From: Isoperla grammatica
Lineage: Eukaryota; Arthropoda; Insecta; Plecoptera; Perlodidae
Length of the DNA: 64,000 nt
NCBI GenBank assembly: GCA_945910005.1
Contig: CAMDTW010000523.1
Location: forward strand, 1,414,001 to 1,478,000
Direction of reading: 5' to 3'
Position numbers and translations under genes: made by a program. How positions within the stretch are numbered: position 1 is the stretch's first letter; each line of letters begins with the position of its first letter. Below, in pieces: positions 15,001 through 28,002 of this stretch. The notes below the pieces were generated by a model. The model was not told the origin of the DNA. It was given only the letters and a program-made list of their open reading frames with translations, and did not search any database.

Positions 15001-18000
15001 GGGTCTTATATGCAGGGTCTTATATGCTGAGTCTTTTATGCTGGGTCTTATATGCTGGGTCTTATATGCTGGGTCTTATATGCTGAGTCTTATATGCTGG
15101 GTCTTATATGCTGGGTCTTTTTGCAGGGTCTTATATGCTAATTCTTATATGCTGGGTCTTATATGCTGGGTCTTATATGCTGGGTCTTATATGCGGATTC
15201 TTATATGCTGAGTCTTATATGCTGGGTATTATATGCTGGGTCTTATATGCAGGGTCTTATATGCTGAGTCTTATATGCTGAGTCTTATATGCTGGGTCTT
15301 ATATGCTGGGTCTTATATGCTGGGTCTTATATGCAGGGTCTTAAATGCTCAGTCTTATATGCTGGGTCTAATATGCTGGGTCTTATATGCTGGGTCTTAT
15401 ATGCTGGGTCTTATATGCTAGGTCTTATATGCTGAGTCTTATATGCTGAGTCTTATATGCTGGGTCTTATATGCTGAGTCTTATATGCTGGTTTTTATAT
15501 GCTGGGTCTTATATGCTGGGTCTTATTTGCTGAGTCTTATATGCTGGTTTTTATATGCTGGGTCTTATATGCAGGTTCTTATATGCAGGTTCTTATATGC
15601 TAAGTCTTATATGCAGGTTCTTAAATGCTGGGTCTTATATGCTGAGTCTGAAATGCTGGGTCTTATATGCTGAGTCTTATATGCTGACCCTTACATGCTG
15701 GGTCTTATTTGCTGGGTCTTATATTCAGGGTCTTATATGCTGGGTCTTATATGCCGGGTCTTATATGCTGGGTCTTAAATGCTGAGTCTTATATGCTGGG
15801 TCTTATATGCTGAATCTAATATGCTGGGTCTAATATGCTGGGTCTTATATGCTGAGTCTTATATGCAGGGTCTTATATGCAGGGTCTTATATGCTGAGTC
15901 TTATATGCTGGGTCTAATATGCTGGGTCTAATATACTGGGTCTTATACGCTGGGTCTTATATGCTGAGTCTTATATGCAGGGTCTTATATGCAGGGTCTT
16001 ATATGCTAAGTCTTATATGCAGGGTCTTATATGCAGGGTCTTATATGCTGATTCTTATATGCTGGGTCTAATATGCTGGGTCTTATATGCTGAGTCTAAT
16101 ATGCAGGGTCTTATATGCAGGGTCTTATATGCTGAGTCTTATATGCAGGGTCTTATATGCTGGGTCTTATATGCTGGGTCTTATATGCTGGGTCTTATAT
16201 GCTGAGTCTTATATGCAGGGTCTTATATGCACGGTCTTATATGCTTAGTCTTATATGCTTAGTCTTATATGCTGGGTCTTATATGCTGAGTCTTATATGC
16301 TGGGTCTTATATGCAGGTTCTTATATGCTGAGTCTTATATGCTGAGTCTTATATGCTGAGTCTTATATGCTGAGTCTTATATTCTGGGTCTTATATGCTG
16401 GGTCTTATATGCTGGGTCTTATATGCTGGGTCTTATATGCTGGTTCTTATATGCTGGATCTTATATGCTGGGTCTTATATGCTGGGTCTTATATGCTGGG
16501 TCTTATATGCTGGGTCATATATGCTGAGTCTTATATGCTTGGTATTATGTGCTGGGTCTTATATGCTGAGTCTTATATGCTGGGTCTTATATGCTGGGTC
16601 TTATACGCTAGGTCTTATATGCTGGGTCTTATATGCTGAGTCTTATATGCTGGGTCTTATATGCTAAGTCTCATATGCTGAGTCTTATATGCTGAGTCTT
16701 ATATGCTGAATCTAATATGCTGGGTCTAATATGCTGGGTCTTATATGCTGAGTCTTATATGCAGGGTCTTATATGCAGGGTCTTATATGCTGAGTCTTAT
16801 ATGCTGGGTCTAATATGCTGGGTCTTATATGCTGGGTCTTATACGCTGGGTCTTATATGCTGAGTCTTATATGCAGGGTCTTATATGCAGGGTCTTATAT
16901 GCTGAGTCTTATATGCAGGGTCTTATATGCAGGGTCTTATATGCTGAGTCTTATATGCTGGGTCTTATATGCTGGGTCTTATATGCTGGGTCTTATATGC
17001 TGGGTCTTATATGCTGAGTCTTATATGCAGGGTCTTATATGCAGGGTCTTATATGCTGAGTCTTATATGCAGGGTCTTATATGCTGGGTCTTATATGCTG
17101 GGTCTTATATGCTGGGTCTTATATGCTGAGTCTTATATGCAGGGTCTTATATGCAGGGTCTTATATGCTGAGTCTGATATGCTTAGTCTTATATGCTGGG
17201 TCTTATATGCTGAGTCTTATATGCTGGGTCTTATATGCAGGTTCTTATATGCTGAGTCTTATATGCTGAGTCTTATATGCTGAGTCTTATATGCTGAGTC
17301 TTATATGCTGGGTCTTATATGCTGGGTCTTATATGCTGGGTCTTATATGCTGAGTCTTATATGCCTAGTCTTATATGCTGGGTCTTATATGCTGGGTCTT
17401 ATATGCTGGGTCTTACATGCTGGGTCTTATATGCTGGGTCTTATATGCTGGGTCTTATATGCTGGGTCTTATATGCTGAGTCTTATATGCTGGGTCTTAT
17501 ATGCTGGGTATTATATGCCGGGTCTTACATGCTGGGTCTTATATGCTGGGTCTTATATGCTGGGGCTTATATGCTGGGTCTTATATGCTGAGTCTTATAT
17601 GCTGAGTCTTATATACTGAGTCTTATATGCTGAGTCTTATATGCTGAGTCTTATATGCTGAGTCTTAAATGCTGAGTCTTATATGCTGAGTCTTATATGC
17701 AGGTTCTTATATGCGAGGACTTATATGCTGAGTCTTATATGCAGGTTCTTATATGCTGAGTCTTATAAGCTGAGTCTTATATGCTGAGTCTTATATGCAG
17801 GGTCTTATATGCTGGGTCTTATATGCTGGGTCTAATATGCTGGGTCTTATATGCTGGGTCTTATATGCTGGTTCTTATATGCAGGTTCTTATATGCTGAG
17901 TCTTATATGCAGGGTCTTATATGCAGGTTCTTATATGCTGAGTCTTATATGCTGGGTCTTATATGCTGGGTCTTATATGCTGGGTCTTATAAGCTTGGTC

Positions 18001-21000
18001 TTATATACTGAGTCTTATATGCTGGGTCTAATATGCTGGGTCTTATATGCAGGTTCTTATATGCTAAGTCCTTTATGCAGGTTCTTATATGCTGAGTCTT
18101 ATATCCTGAGTCTTATATGCTGGGTCTTATATGCAGGTTCTTATATGCTGAGTCTTATTTGCAGGGTCTTATATGCAGGTTCTTATATGCTGAGTCTTAT
18201 ATGCAGAGTCTTATATGCTGGGTCTTATATGCTGGGTCTTATATGCTGGATCTTATATGCTGAGTCTTATATGCTGGGTCTAATGTGCTGGGTCTTATAT
18301 GCAGGTTCTTATATGCTAAATCTTATATGCAGGTTCTTATATGCTGAGTCTTATATGCTGAGTCTTATATGCTGGGTCTTATATGCTGGGTCTAATATGC
18401 TGGGTCTTATATGCTGGGTCTAACATGCAGGGTCTTATATGCAGGGTCTTATATGCTGGGTCTTATATGCTGAGTCTTATATGCTGAGTCTTATATGCTG
18501 GGTCTTATATGCTGGGTCTTATATGCTGGGTCTTATATGCTGGGTCTTACATGCAGAGTCTTATATGCAGGGTCTTATATGCTGGGTCTTATATGCTTAG
18601 TCTTATATGCTGAGTCTTATATGCTGGGTCTTATATGCTGTCTCTTATATGCTGAGTCTTACATGCTGGGTCGTATATGCAGGTTCTTATATGCTGAGTC
18701 TTATATGCTGAGTCTTATGTGCTGGGTCTTATATGCTGAGTCTTATATGCTGGGTCTTATATGCTGAGTCTTATATGCTTCGTCTTATATGCTGGGTCTT
18801 ATTCAGTCTCTTACATGCTGAGTCTTACATGCTGGGTCTTATATGAAGGTTCTTATATGCTGAGTCTTATATGCTGAGTCTTATGTGCTTAGTCTTATAT
18901 GCTGGGTCTTATATGCTGGGTCTTACATGCTGGGTCTTATATGCTGGGTCTTATATGCTGGGTCTTATATGCTGAGTCTTATATGCTGAGTCTTATATGC
19001 TGAGTCTTATATGCTGTGTCTTATATGCTGGGTCTTATATGCTGAGTCTTATATGCAGGGTCTTATATGCAGGGTTTTATATGCTAAGTCTTATATGCTA
19101 AGTCTTAAATGCTGGGTCTTATATGCTGAATCTAATATGCTGGGTCTAATATGCTGGGTCTTATATGCTGAGTCTTATATGCAGGGTCTTATATGCAGGG
19201 TCTTATATGCTGAGTCTTATATGCTGGGTCTAATATGCTGGGTCTTATATGCTGGGTCTTATACGCTGGATCTTATATGCTGAGTCTTATATGCTGGGTC
19301 TAATGTGCTGGGTCTTATATGCAGGTTCTTAAATGCTGAGTCTTATATGCAGGTTCTTATATGCTGAGTCTTTTATGCTAAGTCTTATATGCTGGGTCTT
19401 ATATGCAGGTTCTTATATGCTGAGTCTTATATGCTGGGTCTTATATGCTGGGTCTTATACGCTGGATCTTATATGCTGAGTCTTATATGCTTAGTCTAAT
19501 GTGCTGGGTCTTATATGCAGGTTCTTAAATGCTGAGTCTTATATGCAGGTTCTTATATGCTGAGTCTTATATGCTGAGTCTTTTATGCTGGGTCTAATAT
19601 GCTGGGTCTTATATGCTGGGTCTAATATGCTGGGTCTTATATGCTGAGTCCTATATGCAGGGTCTTATATGCGGGGTCTTATATGCTGAGTCTTATATGC
19701 TAGGTCTTATATGCTGGGTCTTACATGCAGGGTCATATATGCAGGGCCTTATATGCTGGGTCTTATATGCTGAGTCTTATATGCTTCGTCTTATATGCTG
19801 GGTCTTATATGCAGTCTCTTACATGCTGAGTCTTACATGCTGGGTCTTATATGAAGGTTCTTATATGCTAAGTCTTATATGCTGAGTCTTATGTGCTAAG
19901 TCTTATATGCTGAGTCTTATATGCCAAGTCTTATATGCTGGGTCTTATATGCTGGGTCTTTTATGCTGGGTCTTACATGCTGGGTCTTATATGCTGGGTC
20001 TTATATGCTGGGTCTTATATGCTAAGTCTTATATGCTGAGTCTTATATGCTAAGTCTTATACGCTGAGTCTTATATGCTGGGTCTAATATGCTGAGTCTT
20101 ATATGCAGGGTCTTATATGCAGGGTTTTATATGCTAAGTCTTATATGCTAAGTCTTAAATGCTGGGTCTTATATGCTGAATCTAATATGCTGGGTCTAAT
20201 ATGCTGGGTCTTATATGCTGAGTCTTATATGCTGGGTCTAATATGCTGGGTCTTATATGGTGAGTCTTATATGCAGGGTCTTATATGCGGGGTCTTATAT
20301 GCTTAGTCTTATATGCTGGGTCTTATATGCTGGGTCTTACATGCAGGGTCTTATATGCAGGGCCTTATATGCTGGGTCTTAAATGCTGAGTCTTATATGC
20401 TTCGTCTTATATGCTGAGTCTTATATGCAGTCTCTTACATGCTGAGTCTTATATGCTAAGTCTTATATGCAGGTTCTTATATGCTGAGTCTTATATGCTG
20501 AGTCTTATATGCTGGGTCTTATATGCTGAGTCTTATTTGCTGGGTCTTATATGCAGGTTTTTATACGCTGAGTCTTATATGCTGGGTCTTATATGCTGGA
20601 TCTTATATGCTGAGTCTTATATGCTGGGTCTAATGTGCTAGGTCTTATATGCAGGTTCTTATATGCTGAGTCTTATATGCAGGTTCTTATATGCTGAGTC
20701 TTATATGCTGAGTCTTATATGCTGGGTCTTATATGCAGGTTCTTATATGCTGAGTCTTATATGCTGGGTCTTATATGCTGGGTCTAATATGCTGGGTCTT
20801 ATATGCTTGGGTCTTATATGCTGAGTCTTATATGCTGCGTCTTATATTCTGGGTCTTATATGCTGGGTCTTATATGCTGAGTCTTATATGCAGGGTCTTA
20901 TATGCAGGGTCTTATATGCTGAGTCTTATATGCTAAGTCTTAAATGCTGGGTCTTATATGCTGAATCTAATATGCTGGGTCTAATATGCTGGGTCTTATA

Positions 21001-21639
21001 TGCTGAGTCTTATATGCAGGGTCTTATATGCAGGGTCTTATATGCTGAGTCTTTTATGCTGGGTCTTATATGCTGGGTCTTATATGCTGGGTCTTATATG
21101 CTGAGTCTTATATGCTGGGTCTTATATGCTGGGTCTTATATGCAGGGTCTTATATGCTAAGTCTTATATGCTGAGTCTTATATGCTGGGTCTTATATGCT
21201 GAGTCTTATTTGCTGGGTCTTATATGCAGGTTTTTATACGCTGAGTCTTATATGCTGGGTCTTATATGCTGGATCTTATATGCTGAGTCTTATATGCTGG
21301 GTCTAATGTGCTAGGTCTTATATGCAGGTTCTTATATGCTGAGTCTTATATGCAGGTTCTTATATGCTGAGTCTTATATGCTGAGTCTTATATGCTGGGT
21401 CTTATATGCAGGTTCTTATATGCTGAGTCTTATATGCTGGGTCTTATATGCTGGGTCTAATATGCTGGGTCTTATATGCTTGGGTCTTATATGCTGAGTC
21501 TTATATGCTGGGTCTTATATGCTGAGTCTTATATGCTGACCCTTACATGCTGGGTCTTATATGCTGGGTCTTATATGCCGGGTCTTATATGCTGGGTCTT
21601 AAATGCTGGGTCTTATATGCTGGGTCTTATATGCCGGGT

Positions 21640-24185
21640 CTTATATGCTGGGTCTTAAATGCTGAGTCTTATATGCTAGGTCTTATATGCTGAATCTAAT
21701 ATGCTGGGTCTAATATGCTGGGTCTTATATGCTGAGTCTTATATGCAGGGTCTTATATGCAGGGTCTTATATGCTGAGTCTTATATGCTGGGTCTAATAT
21801 GCTGGGTCTTATATGCTGGGTCTTATACGCTGGGTCTTATATGCTGAGTCTTATATGCAGGGTCTTATATGCAGGGTCTTAAATGCTAAGTCTTATATGC
21901 AGGGTCTTATATGCAGGGTCTTATATGCTGATTCTTATATGCTGGGTCTAATATGCTGGGTCTTATATGCTGGGTCTTATATGCTGGGTCTTATATGCTG
22001 AGTCTAATATGCAGGGTCTTATATGCAGGGTCTTATATGCTGAGTCTTATATGCAGGGTCTTATATGCTGGGTCTTATATGCTGGGTCTTATATGCTGGG
22101 TCTTATATGCTGAGTCTTATATGCTGAGTCTCATATGCAGGGTCTTATATGCTGGGTCTTATATGCTGGGTCTTATATGCTGGGTCTTATATGCTGGGTC
22201 TTATATGCTGAGTCTAATATGCAGGGTCTTAAATGCAGGGTCTTATATGCTGAGTCTTATATGCAGGGTCTTATATGCTGGGTCTTATATGCTGGGTCTT
22301 ATATGCTGGGTCTTATATGCTGAGTCTTATATGCAGGGTCTTATATGCACGGTCTTATATGCTAAGTCTTATATGCTTAGTCTTATATGCTGGGTCTTAT
22401 ATGCTGAGTCTTATATGCTGGGTCTTATATGCTGGGTCTTATATGCTGAGTCTTAAATGCTGGGTCTTATATGCTGGGTCTTATATGCTGGGTCTTATAT
22501 GCGGGTTCTTATATGCTGAGTCTTATATGCTGGGTCTTATATGCTGGGTCTTATATGCTGGGTCTTATATGCTGGGTCTTATATGCTGAGTCTTATATGC
22601 TGGGTCTTATATGCTGGGTCTTTTTGCAGGGTCTTATATGCTAAGTCTTATATGCTGGGTCTTATATGCTGGGTCTTATATGCTGGGTCTTATATGCGGG
22701 TTCTTATATGCTGAGTCTTATATGCTGGGTCTTATATGCTGGGTCTTATATGCAGGGTCTTATATGCTGAGTCTTATATGCTGAGTCTTATATGCTGGGT
22801 CTTATATGCTGGGTCTTATATGCTGGGTCTTATATGCAGGGTCTTAAATGCTCAGTCTTATATGCTGGGTCTAATATGCTGGGTCTTATATGCTGGGTCT
22901 TATATGCCGGGTCTTATATGCTGGGTCTTAAATGCTGAGTCTTATATGCTAGGTCTTATATGCTGAATCTAATATGCTGGGTCTAATATGCTGGGTCTTA
23001 TATGCTGAGTCTTATATGCAGGGTCTTATATGCAGGGTCTTATATGCTGAGTCTTATATGCTGGGTCTAATATGCTGGGTCTTATATGCTGGGTCTTATA
23101 CGCTGGGTCTTATATGCTGAGTCTTATATGCAGGGTCTTATATGCAGGGTCTTAAATGCTAAGTCTTATATGCAGGGTCTTATATGCAGGGTCTTATATG
23201 CTGATTCTTATATGCTGGGTCTAATATGCTGGGTCTTATATGCTGGGTCTTATATGCTGGGTCTTATATGCTGAGTCTAATATGCAGGGTCTTATATGCA
23301 GGGTCTTATATGCTGAGTCTTATATGCAGGGTCTTATATGCTGGGTCTTATATGCTGGGTCTTATATGCTGGGTCTTATATGCTGAGTCTTATATGCTGA
23401 GTCTCATATGCAGGGTCTTATATGCTGGGTCTTATATGCTGGGTCTTATATGCTGGGTCTTATATGCTGGGTCTTATATGCTGAGTCTAATATGCAGGGT
23501 CTTATATGCAGGGTCTTATATGCTGAGTCTTATATGCAGGGTCTTATATGCTGGGTCTTATATGCTGGGTCTTATATGCTGGGTCTTATATGCTGAGTCT
23601 TATATGCAGGGTCTTATATGCACGGTCTTATATGCTAAGTCTTATATGCTTAGTCTTATATGCTGGGTCTTATATGCTGAGTCTTATATGCTGGGTCTTA
23701 TATGCTGGGTCTTATATGCTGAGTCTTAAATGCTGGGTCTTATATGCTGGGTCTTATATGCTGGGTCTTATATGCGGGTTCTTATATGCTGAGTCTTATA
23801 TGCTGGGTCTTATATGCTGGGTCTTATATGCTGGGTCTTATATGCTGGGTCTTATATGCTGAGTCTTATATGCTGGGTCTTATATGCTGGGTCTTTTTGC
23901 AGGGTCTTATATGCTAAGTCTTATATGCTGGGTCTTATATGCTGGGTCTTATATGCTGGGTCTTATATGCGGGTTCTTATATGCTGAGTCTTATATGCTG
24001 GGTCTTATATGCTGGGTCTTATATGCAGGGTCTTATATGCTGAGTCTTATATGCTGAGTCTTATATGCTGGGTCTTATATGCTGGGTCTTATATGCTGGG
24101 TCTTATATGCAGGGTCTTAAATGCTCAGTCTTATATGCTGGGTCTAATATGCTGGGTCTTATATGCTGGGTCTTATATGCTGGGT
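21640..24185 (+). repeat. Tandem duplication of a 1,273-bp satellite block
   Basis: About 21,640-22,912 is followed directly by a near-identical copy at about 22,913-24,185. Aligned landmarks include tgctgagtcttatatgctag at 21,660 and 22,933, a gagtctcatatgcag unit near 22,128 and 23,401, and the 13-bp T-run unit at 22,616 and 23,889. A few single-base differences separate the copies, such as cttaaatgc against cttatatgc near 22,229 and 23,502. The arrangement suggests a recent tandem event. Confidence 0.85.
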
Positions 24186-25228
24186 CTTATATACTGAGTC
24201 TTATATGCTGGGTCTAATATGCTGGGTCTTATATGCAGGTTCTTATATGCTAAGTCTTATATGCAGGTTCTTATATGCTGAGTCTTATATGCTGAGTCTT
24301 ATATGCTGGGTCTTATATGCAGGTTCTTATATGCTGAGTCTTATATGCTGGGTCTTATATGCAGGTTCTTATATGCTGAGTCTTATATGCAGAGTCTTAT
24401 ATGCTAAGTCTTATATGCTGGGTCTTATATGCTGGATCTTATATGCTGAGTCTTATATGCTGGGTCTAATGTGCTAGGTCTTATATGCAGGTTCTTATAT
24501 GCTGAGTCTTATATGCAGGTTCTTATATGCTGAGTCTTATATGCTGAGTCTTATATGCTGGGTCTTATATGCAGGTTCTTATATGCTGAGTCTTATATGC
24601 TGGGTCTTATATGCTGGGTCTAATATGCTGGGTCTTATATACTTGGGTCTCATATGCTGAGTCTTATATGCTGCGTCTTATATTCTGGGTCTTATATGCT
24701 GGGTCTTATATGCTGAGTCTTATATGCAGTGTCTTATATGCAGGGTCTTATATGCTGAGTCTTATATGCTAAGTCTTAAATGCTGGGTCTTATATGCTGA
24801 ATCTAATATGCTGGGTCTAATATGCTGGGTCTTATATGCTGAGTCTTATATGCAGGGTCTTATATGCAGGGTCTTATATGCTGAGTCTTTTATGCTGGGT
24901 CTTATATGCTGGGTCTTATATGCTGGGTCTTATATGCTGAGTCTTATATGCTGGGTCTTATATGCTGGGTCTTTTTGCAGGGTCTTATATGCTAATTCTT
25001 ATATGCTGGGTCTTATATGCTGGGTCTTATATGCTGGGTCTTATATGCGGGTTCTTATATGCTGAGTCTTATATGCTGGGTATTATATGCTGGGTCTTAT
25101 ATGCAGGGTCTTATATGCTGAGTCTTATATGCTGAGTCTTATATGCTGGGTCTTATATGCTGGGTCTTATATGCTGGGTCTTATATGCAGGGTCTTAAAT
25201 GCTCAGTCTTATATGCTGGGTCTAATAA

Positions 25229-27730
25229 GAACTTTGTGAATCATTGTCACTAGTACAATCAGCCATGCGGCCCAGCGACCATATGTTGTTGTTTGGTGAC
25301 TTTAATCTTCCGGATATTTCCTGGGCCTCGAAAGCGAATTCTCGTGTTCTCTCTCCGACCCTCGGGTCTCTCTCTCAGCCAAACATTCTCTTCATGAATA
25401 TCCTCTCTGAGTTTGATCTCGTCCAGCACAATGAATCACCTACTTGTCATGAACATGTGCTCGACCTCGTGCTGTCTAGTAATACTGAACAAAGTGTTGT
25501 TGTTAACCCCACTGAGTCACCCATACCAACTGATCACACTCCTTTATGTTGCCAAATAAAACTTCCTGCTTCAGTAGGTGTTTACAAGACTCCAACTCGG
25601 GAGATATACAACTGGACAAAGGTCAACCTGACGGACCTGATTGTGAGACTAAAGCGTTGCCCTTGGGACGTTATCAGCACCGGGGCTGACGTGAATCAAT
25701 GCTGTGCGCTATTCTATGATCTACTGTTTGGGGTAATACGTGATGTTGTACCGGTGGTCAAAGTTAACCCGGCAAAATACCCACGTTGGTATAATGCTGC
25801 GCTAATCAGCTCTCTTCAAGCTAAGACTAGAGCTCACAGGAAATGGAAACTCTCCAAGCTTCAATCGGACAATGTGGAGTACGGTGTAAAGAGGCGGGAG
25901 TTCAAAAAGTTGCAGCGGGAGACTTACAGGACCTACATGCAGAATCTTGAAGAATCTCTAAGCGCGTCCTCTTCGCCCAAGCCCTTTTGGAGCTATGTCA
26001 GAAGTAAAACTCGTTCTGGTAGAATTCCAAAGACAGTTTCCTATAAAGGTGTAACCGCGAGTGACTCTACAACATCATGTAATTTATTTTCTACTTTTTT
26101 TAAGTCAGTATTTCAATGTAAAGAATTGAATGATGAACATCTGCCTAGTTTTGATCCAATGTGTACTTCTAGTCTAAGTGGGTTCACTATCACTAAAGTT
26201 GAAATTGTTAAGGCGCTAAGGAATCTGGTTTCTGGCAAATCTCCAGGTTCAGATAAAATTCCGGTTTCTATCATCAAAGTGTGTGCTGGTGTCCTGGCAG
26301 TGCCACTGCAAATTGTTTTTAATCGTGTTTTAAAGGATGGTGTTTTCCCCGATGTGTGGAAGCATGCTAACATCACGCCTGTTTTTAAAAATAATGGTGA
26401 CAAAGATGACGTTGAGAGTTATAGACCAATTTCACTCCTTCCGGTTTTTTCAAAGGTTTTCGAAAGGTTTGTACACATGCACTTGTTGAGACACGTTAAT
26501 GTACACATTCCCTCTTCGCAGCATGGGTTCATGCCAAGGAGGTCCACCATATCGAACCTTACTAGCTTCACGCATAGTATAGGGGAGCATTTGAATAATT
26601 CTACTCAAGTGGATGCGGTGTACACAGATTTTTCGAAAGCCTTTGATACTGTGAGTCATCATTTATTAATTTACAAGTTATCAAAGTTAGGGGTTTCTGG
26701 CTCCTTGTTGAGCTTATTGACAAGTTATCTGCATAATCGAAAACAAACTGTAGTTATTGATAATGTTGCATCTGATCCAGTGGACGTCACATCAGGGGTC
26801 CCGCAGGGCTCCATCCTTGGACCCCTGCTTTTTAATATTTATGTGTGTGATATTCATTCATGTTTGAAATTTTCTTCGATTCTCATGTATGCAGATGACG
26901 CAAAGATTTTTCTCCCTATTAAAATGTTTAGAGATTGTGTAAATCTTCAGTTAGACATTGACTCGTTAGCAGAATGGTGTAGAATTTGGAGGATGAGGCT
27001 GAACCCATCTAAGTGTACTGTCATAACATACACTAATAAAAAGAATACTATCGAGTTCGCGTATTGGGTTAGAGACTCGCTTCTGAAAAGAGTGGTAAAT
27101 GTCAAAGATCTTGGCATCAACCTTAGTTCTGATCTGTCATATAATATACATATTGAGGTAATGATGGGTAAAGCATTTAAAATGTTAGGTTTTCTTAAGC
27201 GATCCTGCAATAAGAATTTCTCTGTGAGCACAATTAGAAGGCTTTATCTTGCTCTTGTTCGTCCCATAGTTGACTATGGAAGTGTGGTATGGTCGCCGCA
27301 CCACGTTACGAAAATCGATAACATTGAGAGATTACAGCAGAGACTTGTAAAGTGGTTATGTTTTAAAACATCTGTTCCGTACCATAGACAGGGCTATCCC
27401 AAATTATGTAGTGATTACAGTATATTGCCACTGGAGGCAAGGCGGACAGTATCTGACCTGATGTTTTTACAAAAATTAATCAAGTCAGAAATAGACAGCC
27501 CCGACCTATTAAAACTTATACATTTTAATGTACCTGTAAGGCGGTCGCGGAACACTAGTCTGTTTTACCTTCCTAAGTCGAGAATTGACGTTTTTAAACA
27601 CTCCACTTTTAACAGAATCCAATCTATGTATAACACTCTTATGAAATCGGACATGTGGAACATTTTAGACCTCTTTGCTGATTCCTCATTTCAGACAAAA
27701 TTAAAATGTAGCAAGATTCTGCTTAGCTGA
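25229..27730 (+). CDS. Endonuclease/reverse transcriptase ORF of element A (5' partial)
   Basis: The frame is open from the element's first bases (an in-frame TAA from the flank lies at 25,226-25,228) to TGA at 27,728-27,730. There is no native start codon, because the N-terminus was lost by truncation. Residues are numbered from codon 25,244. The remaining half of the endonuclease/exonuclease/phosphatase fold shows GDFN at 18-21 and TDH at 96-98. The reverse transcriptase core spans roughly residues 325-600: YTDFSKAFD at 460-468 with catalytic Asp462, SGVPQGS at 517-523, and YADD at 549-552 with the other two catalytic aspartates. A C-terminal thumb/connection region follows. In this family the protein nicks target DNA and copies its own RNA at the nick. 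I see no internal stop or frameshift, so the copy is young, but without a promoter, ORF1 or full endonuclease it should not be autonomous. Confidence 0.93.
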   Translation, partial: ELCESLSLVQSAMRPSDHMLLFGDFNLPDISWASKANSRVLSPTLGSLSQPNILFMNILSEFDLVQHNESPTCHEHVLDLVLSSNTEQSVVVNPTESPIPTDHTPLCCQIKLPASVGVYKTPTREIYNWTKVNLTDLIVRLKRCPWDVISTGADVNQCCALFYDLLFGVIRDVVPVVKVNPAKYPRWYNAALISSLQAKTRAHRKWKLSKLQSDNVEYGVKRREFKKLQRETYRTYMQNLEESLSASSSPKPFWSYVRSKTRSGRIPKTVSYKGVTASDSTTSCNLFSTFFKSVFQCKELNDEHLPSFDPMCTSSLSGFTITKVEIVKALRNLVSGKSPGSDKIPVSIIKVCAGVLAVPLQIVFNRVLKDGVFPDVWKHANITPVFKNNGDKDDVESYRPISLLPVFSKVFERFVHMHLLRHVNVHIPSSQHGFMPRRSTISNLTSFTHSIGEHLNNSTQVDAVYTDFSKAFDTVSHHLLIYKLSKLGVSGSLLSLLTSYLHNRKQTVVIDNVASDPVDVTSGVPQGSILGPLLFNIYVCDIHSCLKFSSILMYADDAKIFLPIKMFRDCVNLQLDIDSLAEWCRIWRMRLNPSKCTVITYTNKKNTIEFAYWVRDSLLKRVVNVKDLGINLSSDLSYNIHIEVMMGKAFKMLGFLKRSCNKNFSVSTIRRLYLALVRPIVDYGSVVWSPHHVTKIDNIERLQQRLVKWLCFKTSVPYHRQGYPKLCSDYSILPLEARRTVSDLMFLQKLIKSEIDSPDLLKLIHFNVPVRRSRNTSLFYLPKSRIDVFKHSTFNRIQSMYNTLMKSDMWNILDLFADSSFQTKLKCSKILLS

Positions 27731-27753
27731 GATTGTTTTAATTTGGTTGTTGT

Positions 27754-27829
27754 CATTGTCTGTGTATGTTTTATATTGTTATTGTTTTAATCATTGTCTG
27801 TTTACGTTTTAAATTGTTATTGTCTTAAT
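27754..27829 (+). repeat. Two 38-bp direct repeats in the 3' UTR of element A
   Basis: Units at 27,754-27,791 and 27,792-27,829 both begin cattgtctg and end attgtt/cttaat, differing at only a few positions. They lie just after the stop codon of the reverse transcriptase ORF. Repeated 3' UTR segments can take part in template recognition in some non-LTR families, but that role is only a guess here. Confidence 0.8.
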
Positions 27830-27979
27830 AACTGCCTGCCCTGTGTTGACTACGGTTAATTTGATTAACCTTGCTATTGTGTATTATGTGTGTACCTGTT
27901 TATTTATAAGCATAGACCTATATGGAATATCTTTATTATATCTAATGTATTTGGGACGTATATCCTGTATTAGATAAAT

Positions 27980-27985
27980 AATAAA
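27980..27985 (+). promoter_or_regulatory. AATAAA polyadenylation signal of element A
   Basis: AATAAA occurs just before the element's terminal TAA repeats. It fits a 3'-end signal, but the TAA-rich context could create it by chance. Confidence 0.5.
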
Positions 27986-28002
27986 TAATAATAATAATAA
28001 TA
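27986..28002 (+). repeat. TAA-repeat 3' tail of element A
   Basis: A run of about five to six TAA/ATA trinucleotides joins the element to satellite sequence starting cgctgggtc. Short-repeat tails instead of poly(A) are known from several non-LTR clades. The last bases taata also match the left flank and may be the target duplication. Confidence 0.8.

Larger units (their letters stand above)
1..25227 (+). repeat. 14-bp satellite array, segment 1
   Basis: Uninterrupted head-to-tail copies of a 14-bp unit, consensus gggtcttatatgct, open at the left edge of the window. The commonest variants change the first bases (gagtc, aagtc, tagtc), the base before them (tgcaggg, tgcaggt), or the core (ctaata, cttaaa, cttaca, cttatac). 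A few units are 13 or 15 bp and mark phase shifts. The same order of variants recurs at fixed offsets, so the array grew by duplicating blocks of tens to hundreds of units. The + strand consensus has no stop codon in any frame and the - strand has TAA in every unit, which explains the many short hydrophobic open frames on the + strand. No gene is visible inside. Confidence 0.98.
25228..28002 (+). mobile_element. Non-LTR retrotransposon A, 5'-truncated, TAA-repeat tail
   Basis: An insertion of 2,775 bp inside the satellite. Its exact length follows from an uninterrupted duplicate of the same array stretch. Sequence left of 25,228 matches 41,7xx-41,848 (shift 16,621), and sequence from 28,003 matches 41,849 onward (shift 13,846). 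The element carries one long + strand open frame for an endonuclease and reverse transcriptase protein, a 3' UTR of about 250 bp, an AATAAA signal and a short TAA-repeat tail. The 5' end falls inside the endonuclease domain, as expected from incomplete target-primed reverse transcription. A target duplication of up to 5 bp (taata) is possible but blends with the tail. There is no long terminal repeat and no visible RNase H domain. The family is CR1/Jockey-like; the clade is not resolved. Confidence 0.93.

Noticed and set aside
1..25227. CRISPR array
   Set aside because: Units are directly contiguous with no unique spacers, and the context is eukaryotic with retrotransposons. No cas genes.
25244..25246. 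TTG as a genuine start codon for the element A protein (and likewise at 48,322-48,324 for element B)
   Set aside because: Both lie at truncated 5' ends inside the endonuclease domain. The frame is open from the junction and the real start codons are lost.
26113..27231. Antisense open frames inside the element A ORF
   Set aside because: Short, no domains, and fully overlapped by the reverse transcriptase frame.
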